Positions 50,697 to 58,472 of a DNA stretch of 64,000 nucleotides are shown here, piece by piece. The notes under the pieces were generated by a model. It had not been told where the DNA came from and did not search any database. It was given only the letters and a program-made list of their open reading frames with translations. The position numbers and the translations under genes are program-made. The DNA comes from Ferrithrix thermotolerans DSM 19514. GTDB taxonomy: Bacteria; Actinomycetota; Acidimicrobiia; Acidimicrobiales; CAIXPF01. The stretch covers positions 124,001-188,000 of the forward strand of contig CAMDQT010000001.1 of assembly GCA_945906305.1 (NCBI GenBank), read 5' to 3'. Position 1 is the stretch's first letter, and each line of letters starts with the position of its first letter.

Positions 50697-52912
50697 GCGT
50701 GGTGGCCTGTGGTCGGCCCCACTGCGCGGGTGGGGTCGTGGACGGGTTCTGCGATTGCTGCGGGCTTGCCCCCAGCCATGGGTCGCCTGCGGGTACTGAA
50801 ACCTCAGCGGCGTCGCTGCTTGTCGCCGGACGCGCCGCAAGTTCGGTGACGCGGGGTTCGAAGACGGCCGGCGGTAGCCGACGCATCGCGCGCGGCGATA
50901 CCACCAGGCATGCATCGGCCCGGCTCGGTGCCGGGCTGGTGGCCATCGAGTCCATCGCGGCCGCTGACGCTCGTAAGGCGATCATGGCCAACCCGCAAGT
51001 ATCTGAAGACAAGCGCTTCTGTTGGAAGTGTGCGGCGGCAGTCGGTCGGACCAAGAGCGAGCGCGCCGGCCGAACCAGCGGCTTTTGTCCGACCTGTGGT
51101 GCCCAGTTCGACTTTGATCCACAACTCGACATAGGCCTGCGCGTCGGTGGCCAGTACGAGATCCTCGGCTGTCTGGCGCATGGCGGCTTCGGATGGATCT
51201 ACCTTGCCGCGGACCGCAACGTGTCAGATCGAGCGGTCGTACTCAAGGGTGTGCTCAACCAGGGCGATGCCGACGCCGTCGAGGCGGCGATTGCCGAAAA
51301 GCGCTTCCTGGCGGAACTCGAGCACGGCAACATCGTCGAGATTTACAACTTCGTGGAACACGAAGGTGATGGCTACATCGTCATGGAGTTCGTCGGCGGC
51401 AAGAGCCTCAAACAAGTGCTCAAGGAACGCATGGAGGCTAACAGCGGACGAGCGGCGCCATTGCCCGTCGACATCGCCATTGCCTACATGCTGGGGATCC
51501 TTCCGGCCTTGGGGTATCTGCACCGCCGGGGCTACCTGTACTGCGACTTCAAGCCCGACAACGTGATGCACGCGGGCGAGGATCTCAAGCTCATCGACCT
51601 CGGCGGCGTGCGCCGGATTGACGACCATGCCGCGGCCATCTATGGCACGGTGGGCTTTCAGGCGGCCGAAATAGCCACCGACGGCCCGACTGTCAGCTCC
51701 GACCTGTACACCGTGGTGCGGACCCTCGCGGTGCTGAGTTTGGACCTGCCGGGCTATCAGCGAGAGTTCCGCCACAGCCTGCCGGAACCGTCGGCTGAGC
51801 CACTTTTTGTCCGCCACGAGTCCTTCTACCGTCTGCTACTCAAGGGCACCGCAGCGTATCCCGACGATCGATTCCAGTCGATCGAGGAGCTGTCCGAGCA
51901 GTTGCACGGCGTGCTCCGAGAGGTGGTGGCCACCAACCGCAACCAGCCTCAGCCTGCGGTATCGTCCCGCTTCAGCGCCGATCGATGGCATCCTGCCAGC
52001 GGGGCTCGGCTTAGCGGCTCGGACCTGCCCGATCTCAAGCCACACAGTGAGGATCCAGCGACTCCGTTCTTGGCCGAGTTGGTCGGTTTGGAACCGCAAC
52101 GAGTGCTCGACGCACTCGAGGCGGAAGTTGGCTCCGGTCGGGTAACGGACACTCCAGCCCTTCGTCTCCGCCAGGTTCAGTCCCACTTGGATCTCGGGGC
52201 CCACGACGTTGCCCGACGCTTGCTCTCCGAAATCCGCGCCGCCGACCCCTGGGATTGGCGGGTTTCGTGGTTTGAGGGACTCTTGCTGCTAGCGGAGGGC
52301 CACGGCGCCGCCGCGGTAACCGAGTTCGATCGCGTCCGGACCGATGTGGCCGGTGAGTTGGCCCCCAAACTGGCCGCGGCCATGGCGGCCGAGCAGTCCG
52401 GGGACCCGGTGGAGGCGGTGGCGCTGTATCGGCTGGTCGTCGCGGTGGACCCTGGGTTCGTCACCGCCATCTTCGGGCTGGCGCGTTGCGAGGCGCAGAC
52501 CGGCAACCTCGACGCGGCCATCGCCTCACTGGCCGCCGTGCCGGTGTCCAGCGCCGCCCGCGCCGCGGCGTTGGAGCAGACCGCCGCCTGGTTATTGCAG
52601 CGTTCGGCCTCCCGCCACAACCTCGGCGATGCTGTCGATGCGGCGGCGGCGGTGGAACAAGCGGCGGTCGATGCCCGTCGACGCGGCGAGTTGATGGTCG
52701 GCGTTCTCGAGCAGGTACTTAGCGGTATGGTGAGCGGTTCCCTGGTCGCGGTGCCGAGCGCAGAGTTGTTCGGTCACCCCTCGACCGAGGCAGGTGTACG
52801 CAGGGTTCTGAGCCGAACGCTCACCGAACTGGCACGAACCTCGTCGGACAGGGCCGAACGCCTGCGCCTGGTCGACCGGGCGAACGCGGTACGTCTGAGG
52901 ACCCTGTGGTGA
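50693..52912 (+). CDS. pknG: Serine/threonine protein kinase PknG-like
   Basis: A 739-residue soluble kinase with the PknG layout: a Cys-rich N-terminus (Cys 6, 11, 20, 22, 23), a rubredoxin-like metal site (FCWKC at 109-113, FCPTCG at 131-136), a kinase domain (about 153-415) and C-terminal TPR-like helices (about 470-735). Kinase motifs: Gly-rich LAHGGFGWIY, Lys185 in VVLKGV, catalytic YLYCDFKPDN (Asp 285, with Cys instead of the Arg of HRD kinases) and IDLGGVRR (Asp 302). Lack of that Arg means a non-RD kinase, as in mycobacterial PknG. In mycobacteria it phosphorylates the FHA protein GarA to control 2-oxoglutarate metabolism. Here an FHA gene is in the same operon. Confidence 0.93.
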   Translation: MSVVACGRPHCAGGVVDGFCDCCGLAPSHGSPAGTETSAASLLVAGRAASSVTRGSKTAGGSRRIARGDTTRHASARLGAGLVAIESIAAADARKAIMANPQVSEDKRFCWKCAAAVGRTKSERAGRTSGFCPTCGAQFDFDPQLDIGLRVGGQYEILGCLAHGGFGWIYLAADRNVSDRAVVLKGVLNQGDADAVEAAIAEKRFLAELEHGNIVEIYNFVEHEGDGYIVMEFVGGKSLKQVLKERMEANSGRAAPLPVDIAIAYMLGILPALGYLHRRGYLYCDFKPDNVMHAGEDLKLIDLGGVRRIDDHAAAIYGTVGFQAAEIATDGPTVSSDLYTVVRTLAVLSLDLPGYQREFRHSLPEPSAEPLFVRHESFYRLLLKGTAAYPDDRFQSIEELSEQLHGVLREVVATNRNQPQPAVSSRFSADRWHPASGARLSGSDLPDLKPHSEDPATPFLAELVGLEPQRVLDALEAEVGSGRVTDTPALRLRQVQSHLDLGAHDVARRLLSEIRAADPWDWRVSWFEGLLLLAEGHGAAAVTEFDRVRTDVAGELAPKLAAAMAAEQSGDPVEAVALYRLVVAVDPGFVTAIFGLARCEAQTGNLDAAIASLAAVPVSSAARAAALEQTAAWLLQRSASRHNLGDAVDAAAAVEQAAVDARRRGELMVGVLEQVLSGMVSGSLVAVPSAELFGHPSTEAGVRRVLSRTLTELARTSSDRAERLRLVDRANAVRLRTLW

Positions 52913-53940
52913 CATCCGCCGTGTCGGTGACCGCCGCGTCCTGTGCGTCGTGCGGGGAAGCTGTTGGCTCAACCGACCGGTTCTGTGAGCGTTGCGGCGC
53001 GATGCTCAGCCCGTTCGGATCGACGGTGACGGTGACGGGTGCGGTACCACCGTCGACATGCCCGAGTTGTGGCGGAACCGACGGCGTTGATCCCGACGGC
53101 TTCTGTCTGACATGCGGGGTACGGTCCGTTCGCCCCCGTGACCGCATGGAGTGCGACCTTGGCGTGCTGGCGGCGGTCAGCGACAAGGGTCCGCACAAAG
53201 CCCGCAACGAAGACAGCTTCGCCGTGGCCCGGCTCGACGGTGGTGGGTTTGTCCTCTCCGTCTGCGACGGAGTGTCGAACATTGCCCGCTCCGACGAGGC
53301 CTCCCAGGCCGCCTGCGATACCGCGCTAGCGACATTGATGGCGCCCTCGGAAGCGGGCCCGTCGGAGATGATGGTGCGAGCGGCCTCGGCGGCCTCGGCG
53401 GCGGTGGTGTCGCTCGCTCCCGGCGCAACGGGCGCCGAGCCGCCGTCATGCACGTTCCTGGCTGCGCACTGGCGCGCCAGCGAGGGCCTTACCATCGGCT
53501 GGCTCGGCGATTGCCGGGCCTATCTGGTCGATGGCTCGTCGGCTCGTCAGCTGACCACCGACCACAGTTGGGGAACCGAAGAGGTCCGCGCCGGTCGCAT
53601 GAGTCAGCAACAGGCCGATGCCGACGTTCGTAGCCACGCCATCACCCGCTGGCTGGGCGCAGATGCTGGCCTGGAGCCCGTGCCCGATCTGGTAGGCGAG
53701 ATGGTGGACCCCAGAGCGCGCTCGCTGCTGGTCGCAGTGTCCGATGGCGCCTGGAACTACCTCACCAGCGCAGCCGAGGTGGCGGGGTTCTTCGCCGATG
53801 GCAATTTGGCTGAGGGGGCACGGCGGTTCACGGCACACGCCATCGCCCGCGGTGGCCATGACAACATCACCGTCGTTGCCGGCTGGCTCGACGGTGTCAC
53901 CGCGAGTCCGAACCCGTCAAGTAGCACGGAGCCCCTATGA
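52909..53940 (+). CDS. PP2C-family serine/threonine phosphatase with N-terminal zinc ribbons
   Basis: A 343-residue metal-dependent phosphatase. Residues 12-69 hold two zinc-ribbon CxxC pairs (Cys 12/15, 26/29, 51/54, 66/69). The PP2C domain follows from about residue 85 with the metal aspartates in ARNEDSFAV, SVCDGVSN, VAVSDGAWNYL and GHDNITVVA. It probably reverses phosphorylation by the PknG-like kinase encoded just upstream. GTG at 52909 overlaps the pknG stop (GTGA); GTG at 52906 is an alternative. The stop overlaps the VWA start. The zinc ribbons may dock it to the kinase, which has its own CxxC site. Confidence 0.9.
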   Translation: MTSAVSVTAASCASCGEAVGSTDRFCERCGAMLSPFGSTVTVTGAVPPSTCPSCGGTDGVDPDGFCLTCGVRSVRPRDRMECDLGVLAAVSDKGPHKARNEDSFAVARLDGGGFVLSVCDGVSNIARSDEASQAACDTALATLMAPSEAGPSEMMVRAASAASAAVVSLAPGATGAEPPSCTFLAAHWRASEGLTIGWLGDCRAYLVDGSSARQLTTDHSWGTEEVRAGRMSQQQADADVRSHAITRWLGADAGLEPVPDLVGEMVDPRARSLLVAVSDGAWNYLTSAAEVAGFFADGNLAEGARRFTAHAIARGGHDNITVVAGWLDGVTASPNPSSSTEPL

Positions 53941-55286
53941 CCGGATTCACCGTTCAAGTTTTCTCCAATGAGTATCTGCCTCCCGGGGGCACTGACGTGC
54001 ATGCCGTGGTCACGGTGACGGCCGATGGCACCATCCCAACAGGTACGGGGGCTGCTGTCGAGGCGATCGAAGTGCTCGTTCTCGACTCGTCCGGGTCGAT
54101 GCAGGCCGATGGACGGATCCACGAAGCCCGCCGGGCCCTTGCCGCGGCGGTGAACCAGATTCGCGACGGGGTGTGGTTTTCGGTAGTGGCAGGGACCGAG
54201 GAGGCTCGGCTGGTGTATCCCTCGCCCCATGCCGTCGGCTACTACAGCGGTGCGGTGCGGGCCGGAGCTGAAACCCGAGCCCAGGCTCTCGCCGCTATTC
54301 GCGAGGTGCAGGCCAATGGCGGCACCGCTATGTCCACCTGGCTGGCCGCCGCGGCGGGGATCATGTCGGGTTTCCCGACGAACGGCATTCGTCACGTTCT
54401 GTTCGTCACCGACGGCAAGAACGAGAGCGAACCGCCGGAGGCCTTGCAGGAAGCGTTGCAGCGGTATCGCGGCTTGTTCCAAGTCGATTGTCGCGGTGTG
54501 GGGGCTAACTGGTCGGTCGAGGAGCTGCGAAGGATCGCCCAGTCCTTCCTCGGTACGGTCGACATCATCCCCGAGCCTCATGAGATGGCCGAGGAGTTCG
54601 CCGCCATCATGAATGCGGCGATGAGCAAAGGAGTTGCCTCGGTGCAGCTTCGGGTGTGGATGCCGCAGCACGCGGAGCTGTTGTTCGTGAAGCAGGTTGC
54701 TCCGGCCATCGACGATCTCAGCGCTCGCGCTGAGCCGGGCCCCAACGCGCTGACGCGCGATTTCCCTACCGGGTCATGGGGGGCGGAAGAGCGCGATTAC
54801 CACGTGGCGGTACGTGTGCGTGCGGCCGAGGTAGGCGAGGAGATGCTGGCCGCTCGTATCAGCCTGGTGATCGACGGAAACCCGGTCTCTCAAGGCATGG
54901 TGAAGGCGACCTGGTCCCATGATGAGCAGCTGACGACCCGGATCAACGCCGAGGTGGCTCACTACACCGGCCAGCACGAGTTGGCAGAGGCCATTGCCGA
55001 GGGGCTGGCTGCTCGTCAGGCCGGAGACGAGGCGACGGCCACCACGAAGCTTGGTCGGGCGGTGCAGCTTGCATCCCAGGCTGGCAACGACGCCACCACC
55101 AAGCTGTTGGCCCAGGTGGTGGAGATCGAAAATGCCGAGGCTGGCACGATCCGCTTGAAGCGTGATCCCGCGCCACTCGATGTGATGGCGCTGGATACTC
55201 GGTCGACAAAGACCACCCGAGTACGGCCAGCTGGCGGTGGGCCGGCGGGCTCGGCCGTTGCGTCAAGTGGCGGAGGGGATCTCTAG
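53937..55286 (+). CDS. VWA-domain protein of the PknG operon
   Basis: A 449-residue protein with a von Willebrand A domain from about residue 42 to 225. The MIDAS metal site is intact: DSSGS at 50-54, Thr in NGGTAMST and Asp in FVTDGKNE. It lacks a signal peptide or membrane anchor, so it is cytoplasmic. The C-terminal half (about 230-449) is beta-rich and then helical (AIAEGLAARQAGDEATATT resembles a TPR helix pair) with a Gly/Ala tail. Similar VWA plus PP2C plus FHA sets occur in bacterial signalling operons. A metal-dependent scaffold is the likely role. ATGA overlap upstream, TAGTG overlap downstream. Confidence 0.88.
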   Translation: MTGFTVQVFSNEYLPPGGTDVHAVVTVTADGTIPTGTGAAVEAIEVLVLDSSGSMQADGRIHEARRALAAAVNQIRDGVWFSVVAGTEEARLVYPSPHAVGYYSGAVRAGAETRAQALAAIREVQANGGTAMSTWLAAAAGIMSGFPTNGIRHVLFVTDGKNESEPPEALQEALQRYRGLFQVDCRGVGANWSVEELRRIAQSFLGTVDIIPEPHEMAEEFAAIMNAAMSKGVASVQLRVWMPQHAELLFVKQVAPAIDDLSARAEPGPNALTRDFPTGSWGAEERDYHVAVRVRAAEVGEEMLAARISLVIDGNPVSQGMVKATWSHDEQLTTRINAEVAHYTGQHELAEAIAEGLAARQAGDEATATTKLGRAVQLASQAGNDATTKLLAQVVEIENAEAGTIRLKRDPAPLDVMALDTRSTKTTRVRPAGGGPAGSAVASSGGGDL

Positions 55287-55999
55287 TGAGGTGCCCCCAC
55301 GGCCATGAGTCCACCGCCGCTGACTATTGCGACACCTGTGGCATGCTGATGGGTACGTCCCAATCGGCAGGTCTCGGTGCCGATGGCGCGGCGGCGAACC
55401 TACCAAGTGGTATGGTTACCCCGGTCGTCGCGCCCGGTGACTGTGGGAATTGCGGTGCCGCCCGCTTGGCGGGGGAACGGTTCTGCGAGGTGTGCGGCCT
55501 GGACTTCGAGACTGGCCGACTACCGGAGGCGCCGCTGGCCGCACCGCTGGCCGCGCCGCCGCTCGGCTTGCCGACACCGATTGGCCCCGCCATCGGCTGG
55601 ACGGCCGTGATCCGCTGCGATCACGCCTGGTGGGTCCACAACAACGCCGCCGGTGGGGTGGCTTCGGGAGTTCCGTTCCCTGACCCCGTACCGGCGCCGA
55701 TCCGGGTCGTGCTGCGGGGCCGAAGCGCCGTCATCGGTCGCTCCTCGGGTGCGTCGGTGGCTGACATCGATTGCGGCCGCGCCGATTCTGCGGTGTCACG
55801 CCAGCATGCGCGTCTCACCCTGCGCGACGACGGTACGTGGGCCGTCACCGATCTCGGTTCGACCAACGGTACCTTTGCCGGGTTGGCGTTGGTCCCGCTC
55901 GCCCCGCAGGCGGAAACGGTGCTCTCCCCGGGGGATGCGGTCAAGCTCGGTGCCTACACCGTGATCGTGCTGGAGGCCGATGCGTCGGCGCCGAGTTGA
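55286..55999 (+). CDS. FHA-domain phosphopeptide reader with N-terminal zinc ribbons
   Basis: A 237-residue cytoplasmic protein. Residues 3-70 contain zinc-binding CxxC pairs (CPHGHEST...YCDTCG, then CGNCG...FCEVCG). After an Ala/Pro-rich linker the FHA domain (about residues 140-225) has GRSSG, SAVSRQHARL and LGSTNGTF, the loop residues that bind phosphothreonine. In mycobacteria PknG acts through the FHA protein GarA, which has an N-terminal ETTS phosphorylation site; no such site is seen here, and the N-terminus is replaced by metal ribbons. It may therefore read, rather than be, the phosphorylated partner. GTG at 55286 overlaps the VWA stop by one base. Last gene of the operon. Confidence 0.9.
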   Translation: MRCPHGHESTAADYCDTCGMLMGTSQSAGLGADGAAANLPSGMVTPVVAPGDCGNCGAARLAGERFCEVCGLDFETGRLPEAPLAAPLAAPPLGLPTPIGPAIGWTAVIRCDHAWWVHNNAAGGVASGVPFPDPVPAPIRVVLRGRSAVIGRSSGASVADIDCGRADSAVSRQHARLTLRDDGTWAVTDLGSTNGTFAGLALVPLAPQAETVLSPGDAVKLGAYTVIVLEADASAPS

Positions 56000-56018
56000 T
56001 CGACGCCTAGCGGTGATG

Positions 56019-56444
56019 TCAGCCAATGACAGCGGTTTGCCACCGTTGCGGGGTCAAGCGCACCAGAACCTCATCGGGGGTGCGGAACGCCTCGGCGTAG
56101 GCGGCACCGGCCGCGGCGCCAAGATAACGCGACGCTATGGGCTCGATGGCAAGACGGCCCTGTTCGAGTGAACCGAGGTATTCCACGGTGACGGGGCCCT
56201 CGACGCTGACATAGCGATAGGGACGCGCTTCATCCTGGACACAGATCGATGCCCGGCCTTCGGCGTGGAGGCGGCGGACCTTGGCCGTGGAGCCACCCAT
56301 GTAGATCTCAAATCCCGCCCCCGGTGTGTAGCGGTACCAGATCGGTGCCAGCAGCGGCCCCGCGGCGTTGCGTCCGATGCCGAGCACGCCAACGCGTCGT
56401 TCGAGAAGGAAATTGTCGCGCTCGGCGTCGCTCATTTGGACCAT
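56019..56444 (-). CDS. Pyridoxamine-5'-phosphate-oxidase-family (PPOX) protein
   Basis: A 141-residue split-barrel protein: ERRVGVLGIGRNAAGPLLAPIWYRY, EIYMGGSTAKVRRLHAEGRASI and RYVSVEGPVTVEY mark the fold. Many actinobacterial relatives use F420 or FMN; the sequence alone does not decide. ATG at 56444 is used because AGG lies about nine bases upstream; ATG at 56435 is the alternative. It converges with the FHA gene (gap 19 bases) and lies 38 bases downstream of the EthD-like gene on the same strand, so those two may share a transcript. Confidence 0.82.
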   Translation of the reverse strand: MVQMSDAERDNFLLERRVGVLGIGRNAAGPLLAPIWYRYTPGAGFEIYMGGSTAKVRRLHAEGRASICVQDEARPYRYVSVEGPVTVEYLGSLEQGRLAIEPIASRYLGAAAGAAYAEAFRTPDEVLVRLTPQRWQTAVIG

Positions 56445-56482
56445 GGCCAGGAACCTAGCGGCCCAACGGCGAGGACCAAGCC

Positions 56483-57250
56483 CTACGCGCCGACGAGCAC
56501 ATGCTCCTTGCCCAGCCACATCGCCGAACGGGCAAAGTCGATGAACTGGCGCTCGTCCTCGATTGCGGCCCGGTTGGCGGCGCGCATTTCGTCGGTGACC
56601 CGTACCGTACTGCGGTCCGTCCACGCCTCGGCGTGGCCGCTGAAGGGCTCCGCGACGATGCCCCGAGACGCGGCCAGAGCGGTCGCCACTGGGCTTTCAT
56701 AGCGGTGCACCTGCTGGTAGCGCAACGTGCCCATGGCTGGCGACAGCGAGCGGATCAATGGTCCGTGCTGCACCCTCCAGTACCGCTGCGCCTCCTCGAG
56801 GCTGAGCGAGGGCAGGTGCCGCAGCGGGAAATGCAGCTTCACCACCGCAGAGTTGGGCCGCGCCACGACCTCGTGCAGGGGGTTGATCTGTGGGTACTCA
56901 TGGGCCAACCAAAGCGGCGAGTTCGCCAGGTCGATGAAACGCGCCTCGTCTTCGAGCAAATCACGCCCGGCGCGCTTCCCGCCGTCGGTGCGCCCGGCGT
57001 CGACCAGCGCCTGCTCCGAATGGAACCACAGTTCGGCCACCCCGTCGTAGGGCTGCTCCATGCCCCCTCGAGCGGCGGCCATCCGTTCGTCGGTCGGGTC
57101 GCCAATGCGATGGGTTTGGGTGTAACGCAATACCCCGAGCCGCTGCTGGTGATAGGCCACCAGGGGGCCGTGCTCATGGCGCCAATAGTCCTGAAACTCG
57201 TGCAGGGACAGATCGGGCCGACGGCGGGCCATGAAGACGAGTCGAATCAT
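56483..57250 (-). CDS. Double EthD-like (dimeric alpha/beta barrel) protein
   Basis: A 255-residue protein with two tandem EthD-like domains: MIRLVFMARRRPDLSLHEFQDYWRHEHGPLV opens the first, and near residue 120 LPSLSLEEAQRYWRVQHGPLI opens the second; FIDLANSPLWLAHE and FIDFARSAMWLGKE close them in parallel. EthD domains assist degradation of ethers and other substrates, or are ligand-binding dimers; the fusion makes a built-in dimer. ATG at 57250 used; ATG at 57259 and 57262 are possible. Divergent from the Ldh-type dehydrogenase. Confidence 0.8.
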   Translation of the reverse strand: MIRLVFMARRRPDLSLHEFQDYWRHEHGPLVAYHQQRLGVLRYTQTHRIGDPTDERMAAARGGMEQPYDGVAELWFHSEQALVDAGRTDGGKRAGRDLLEDEARFIDLANSPLWLAHEYPQINPLHEVVARPNSAVVKLHFPLRHLPSLSLEEAQRYWRVQHGPLIRSLSPAMGTLRYQQVHRYESPVATALAASRGIVAEPFSGHAEAWTDRSTVRVTDEMRAANRAAIEDERQFIDFARSAMWLGKEHVLVGA

Positions 57251-57380
57251 GGCGCTCATCATGCCCGTCGCGTTGACCCCTGTGCCGCCGCCCAGAGCAC
57301 CACGACGAGGCCGCTTGCGGACGGGTAGGGTCCGTTGCCGCGACGACGCTGTCGTGCCCGCCGCCCACCGTGGAGGAACC

Positions 57381-58472
57381 GTGCTCATCCAGGCCGCACC
57401 GCTGACCCGCACCATCGCCGAAATCTTCCGCGCCGCGGGAACCTCGACTGCCGAGGGCGAACGGATCGCCAACTCCCTCGTCGGCGCCAACCTGGTGGGC
57501 CACGACAGCCACGGGGTTGGTCGAACGCTGCGCTACGTCGAATGGTTGCAGGAAGGCATCCAGTACGCCGACAAGACCATCACCATCCTGGCGGAGGGCG
57601 ACGCGTTCGCCCTCGTCGACGGCAACTACGGGTTTGGCCAGACCATTGGGGTGCAGGCGGTGCAACTCGGCATCGACAAGGCTCGCACGGCGGGGGTGTC
57701 GGTGATTGCCCTACGTCACAGCGGTCACCTCGGCCGTATCGGTGACTGGGCGGAGATGGCGCTCGAGGCGGGGCTGATCTCCATCCATTTCGTCAACGTT
57801 GCCGGCGGCTTGCTCGTGGCGCCCTTCGGGTCCATTGACCGCCGTATGGCCACCAACCCGGTATGTATCGGGGTGCCGGTGGCTGATGGCCCACCAGTGC
57901 TGTTGGACTTCGCCACCTCGCTGGTGGCCGAGGGCAAGGTGCAGGTGGCGCTCGAAGGCGGGGCAAGCCTTCCCCATGGTGCGCTTATCGGCGACGACGG
58001 GGCGTTCAGCGACGATCCCCATTTGCTCTACGGCGAGACCAAGCCCGGCCGTTCGCCCAACCCCCGTAAGGGCAGCGGTGCCATGGTGACGATGGGTCTG
58101 CACAAGGGCTCTGGGCTGTCGATTCTGTGCGAATTGCTCGCCGGGGCGCTCACCGGTTCGGGAACGGCGGGGCCCGCGCCATACCGCTTCGCCAACGGTA
58201 TGTTGTCGGTGTACATCGACCCGGTGGTGCTCGACGTCGAGGACCGAATCTCCTCCGACATCAAGGACTATCTCGACTGGTTCGACACCGCTCGCCCGGC
58301 CACACCCGGCGGTGAGGTGCTCAGTCCCGGTGAGCCCGAGCGTCGCAAGAAGGCCGACCGACTGGCCAATGGGCTCACCATCCCGGAGGACACCTGGTCG
58401 GCGATCCTCAACGCGGCTGATTTGTCTGGTCTTGGGCGGGCTCGGGTGGCGGAAATTTTTGCCGAGCACTGA
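57381..58472 (+). CDS. Malate/L-lactate dehydrogenase family (Ldh_2) oxidoreductase
   Basis: A 363-residue NAD(P)-dependent enzyme of the type II malate/lactate dehydrogenase family, which reduces or oxidises 2-oxo/2-hydroxy acids and cyclic imines. Family motifs are GHDSHGVGRTLRYVE, NYGFGQTIGVQA, RHSGHLGRIGDW, NPVCIGVPV and KGSGLSILCELLAGALTG. GTG at 57381 has GGAGG four bases upstream, a very strong site. The last 65 bases overlap the MFS gene on the other strand. The substrate may be a 2-hydroxy acid from the surrounding catabolic cluster. Confidence 0.88.
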   Translation: MLIQAAPLTRTIAEIFRAAGTSTAEGERIANSLVGANLVGHDSHGVGRTLRYVEWLQEGIQYADKTITILAEGDAFALVDGNYGFGQTIGVQAVQLGIDKARTAGVSVIALRHSGHLGRIGDWAEMALEAGLISIHFVNVAGGLLVAPFGSIDRRMATNPVCIGVPVADGPPVLLDFATSLVAEGKVQVALEGGASLPHGALIGDDGAFSDDPHLLYGETKPGRSPNPRKGSGAMVTMGLHKGSGLSILCELLAGALTGSGTAGPAPYRFANGMLSVYIDPVVLDVEDRISSDIKDYLDWFDTARPATPGGEVLSPGEPERRKKADRLANGLTIPEDTWSAILNAADLSGLGRARVAEIFAEH

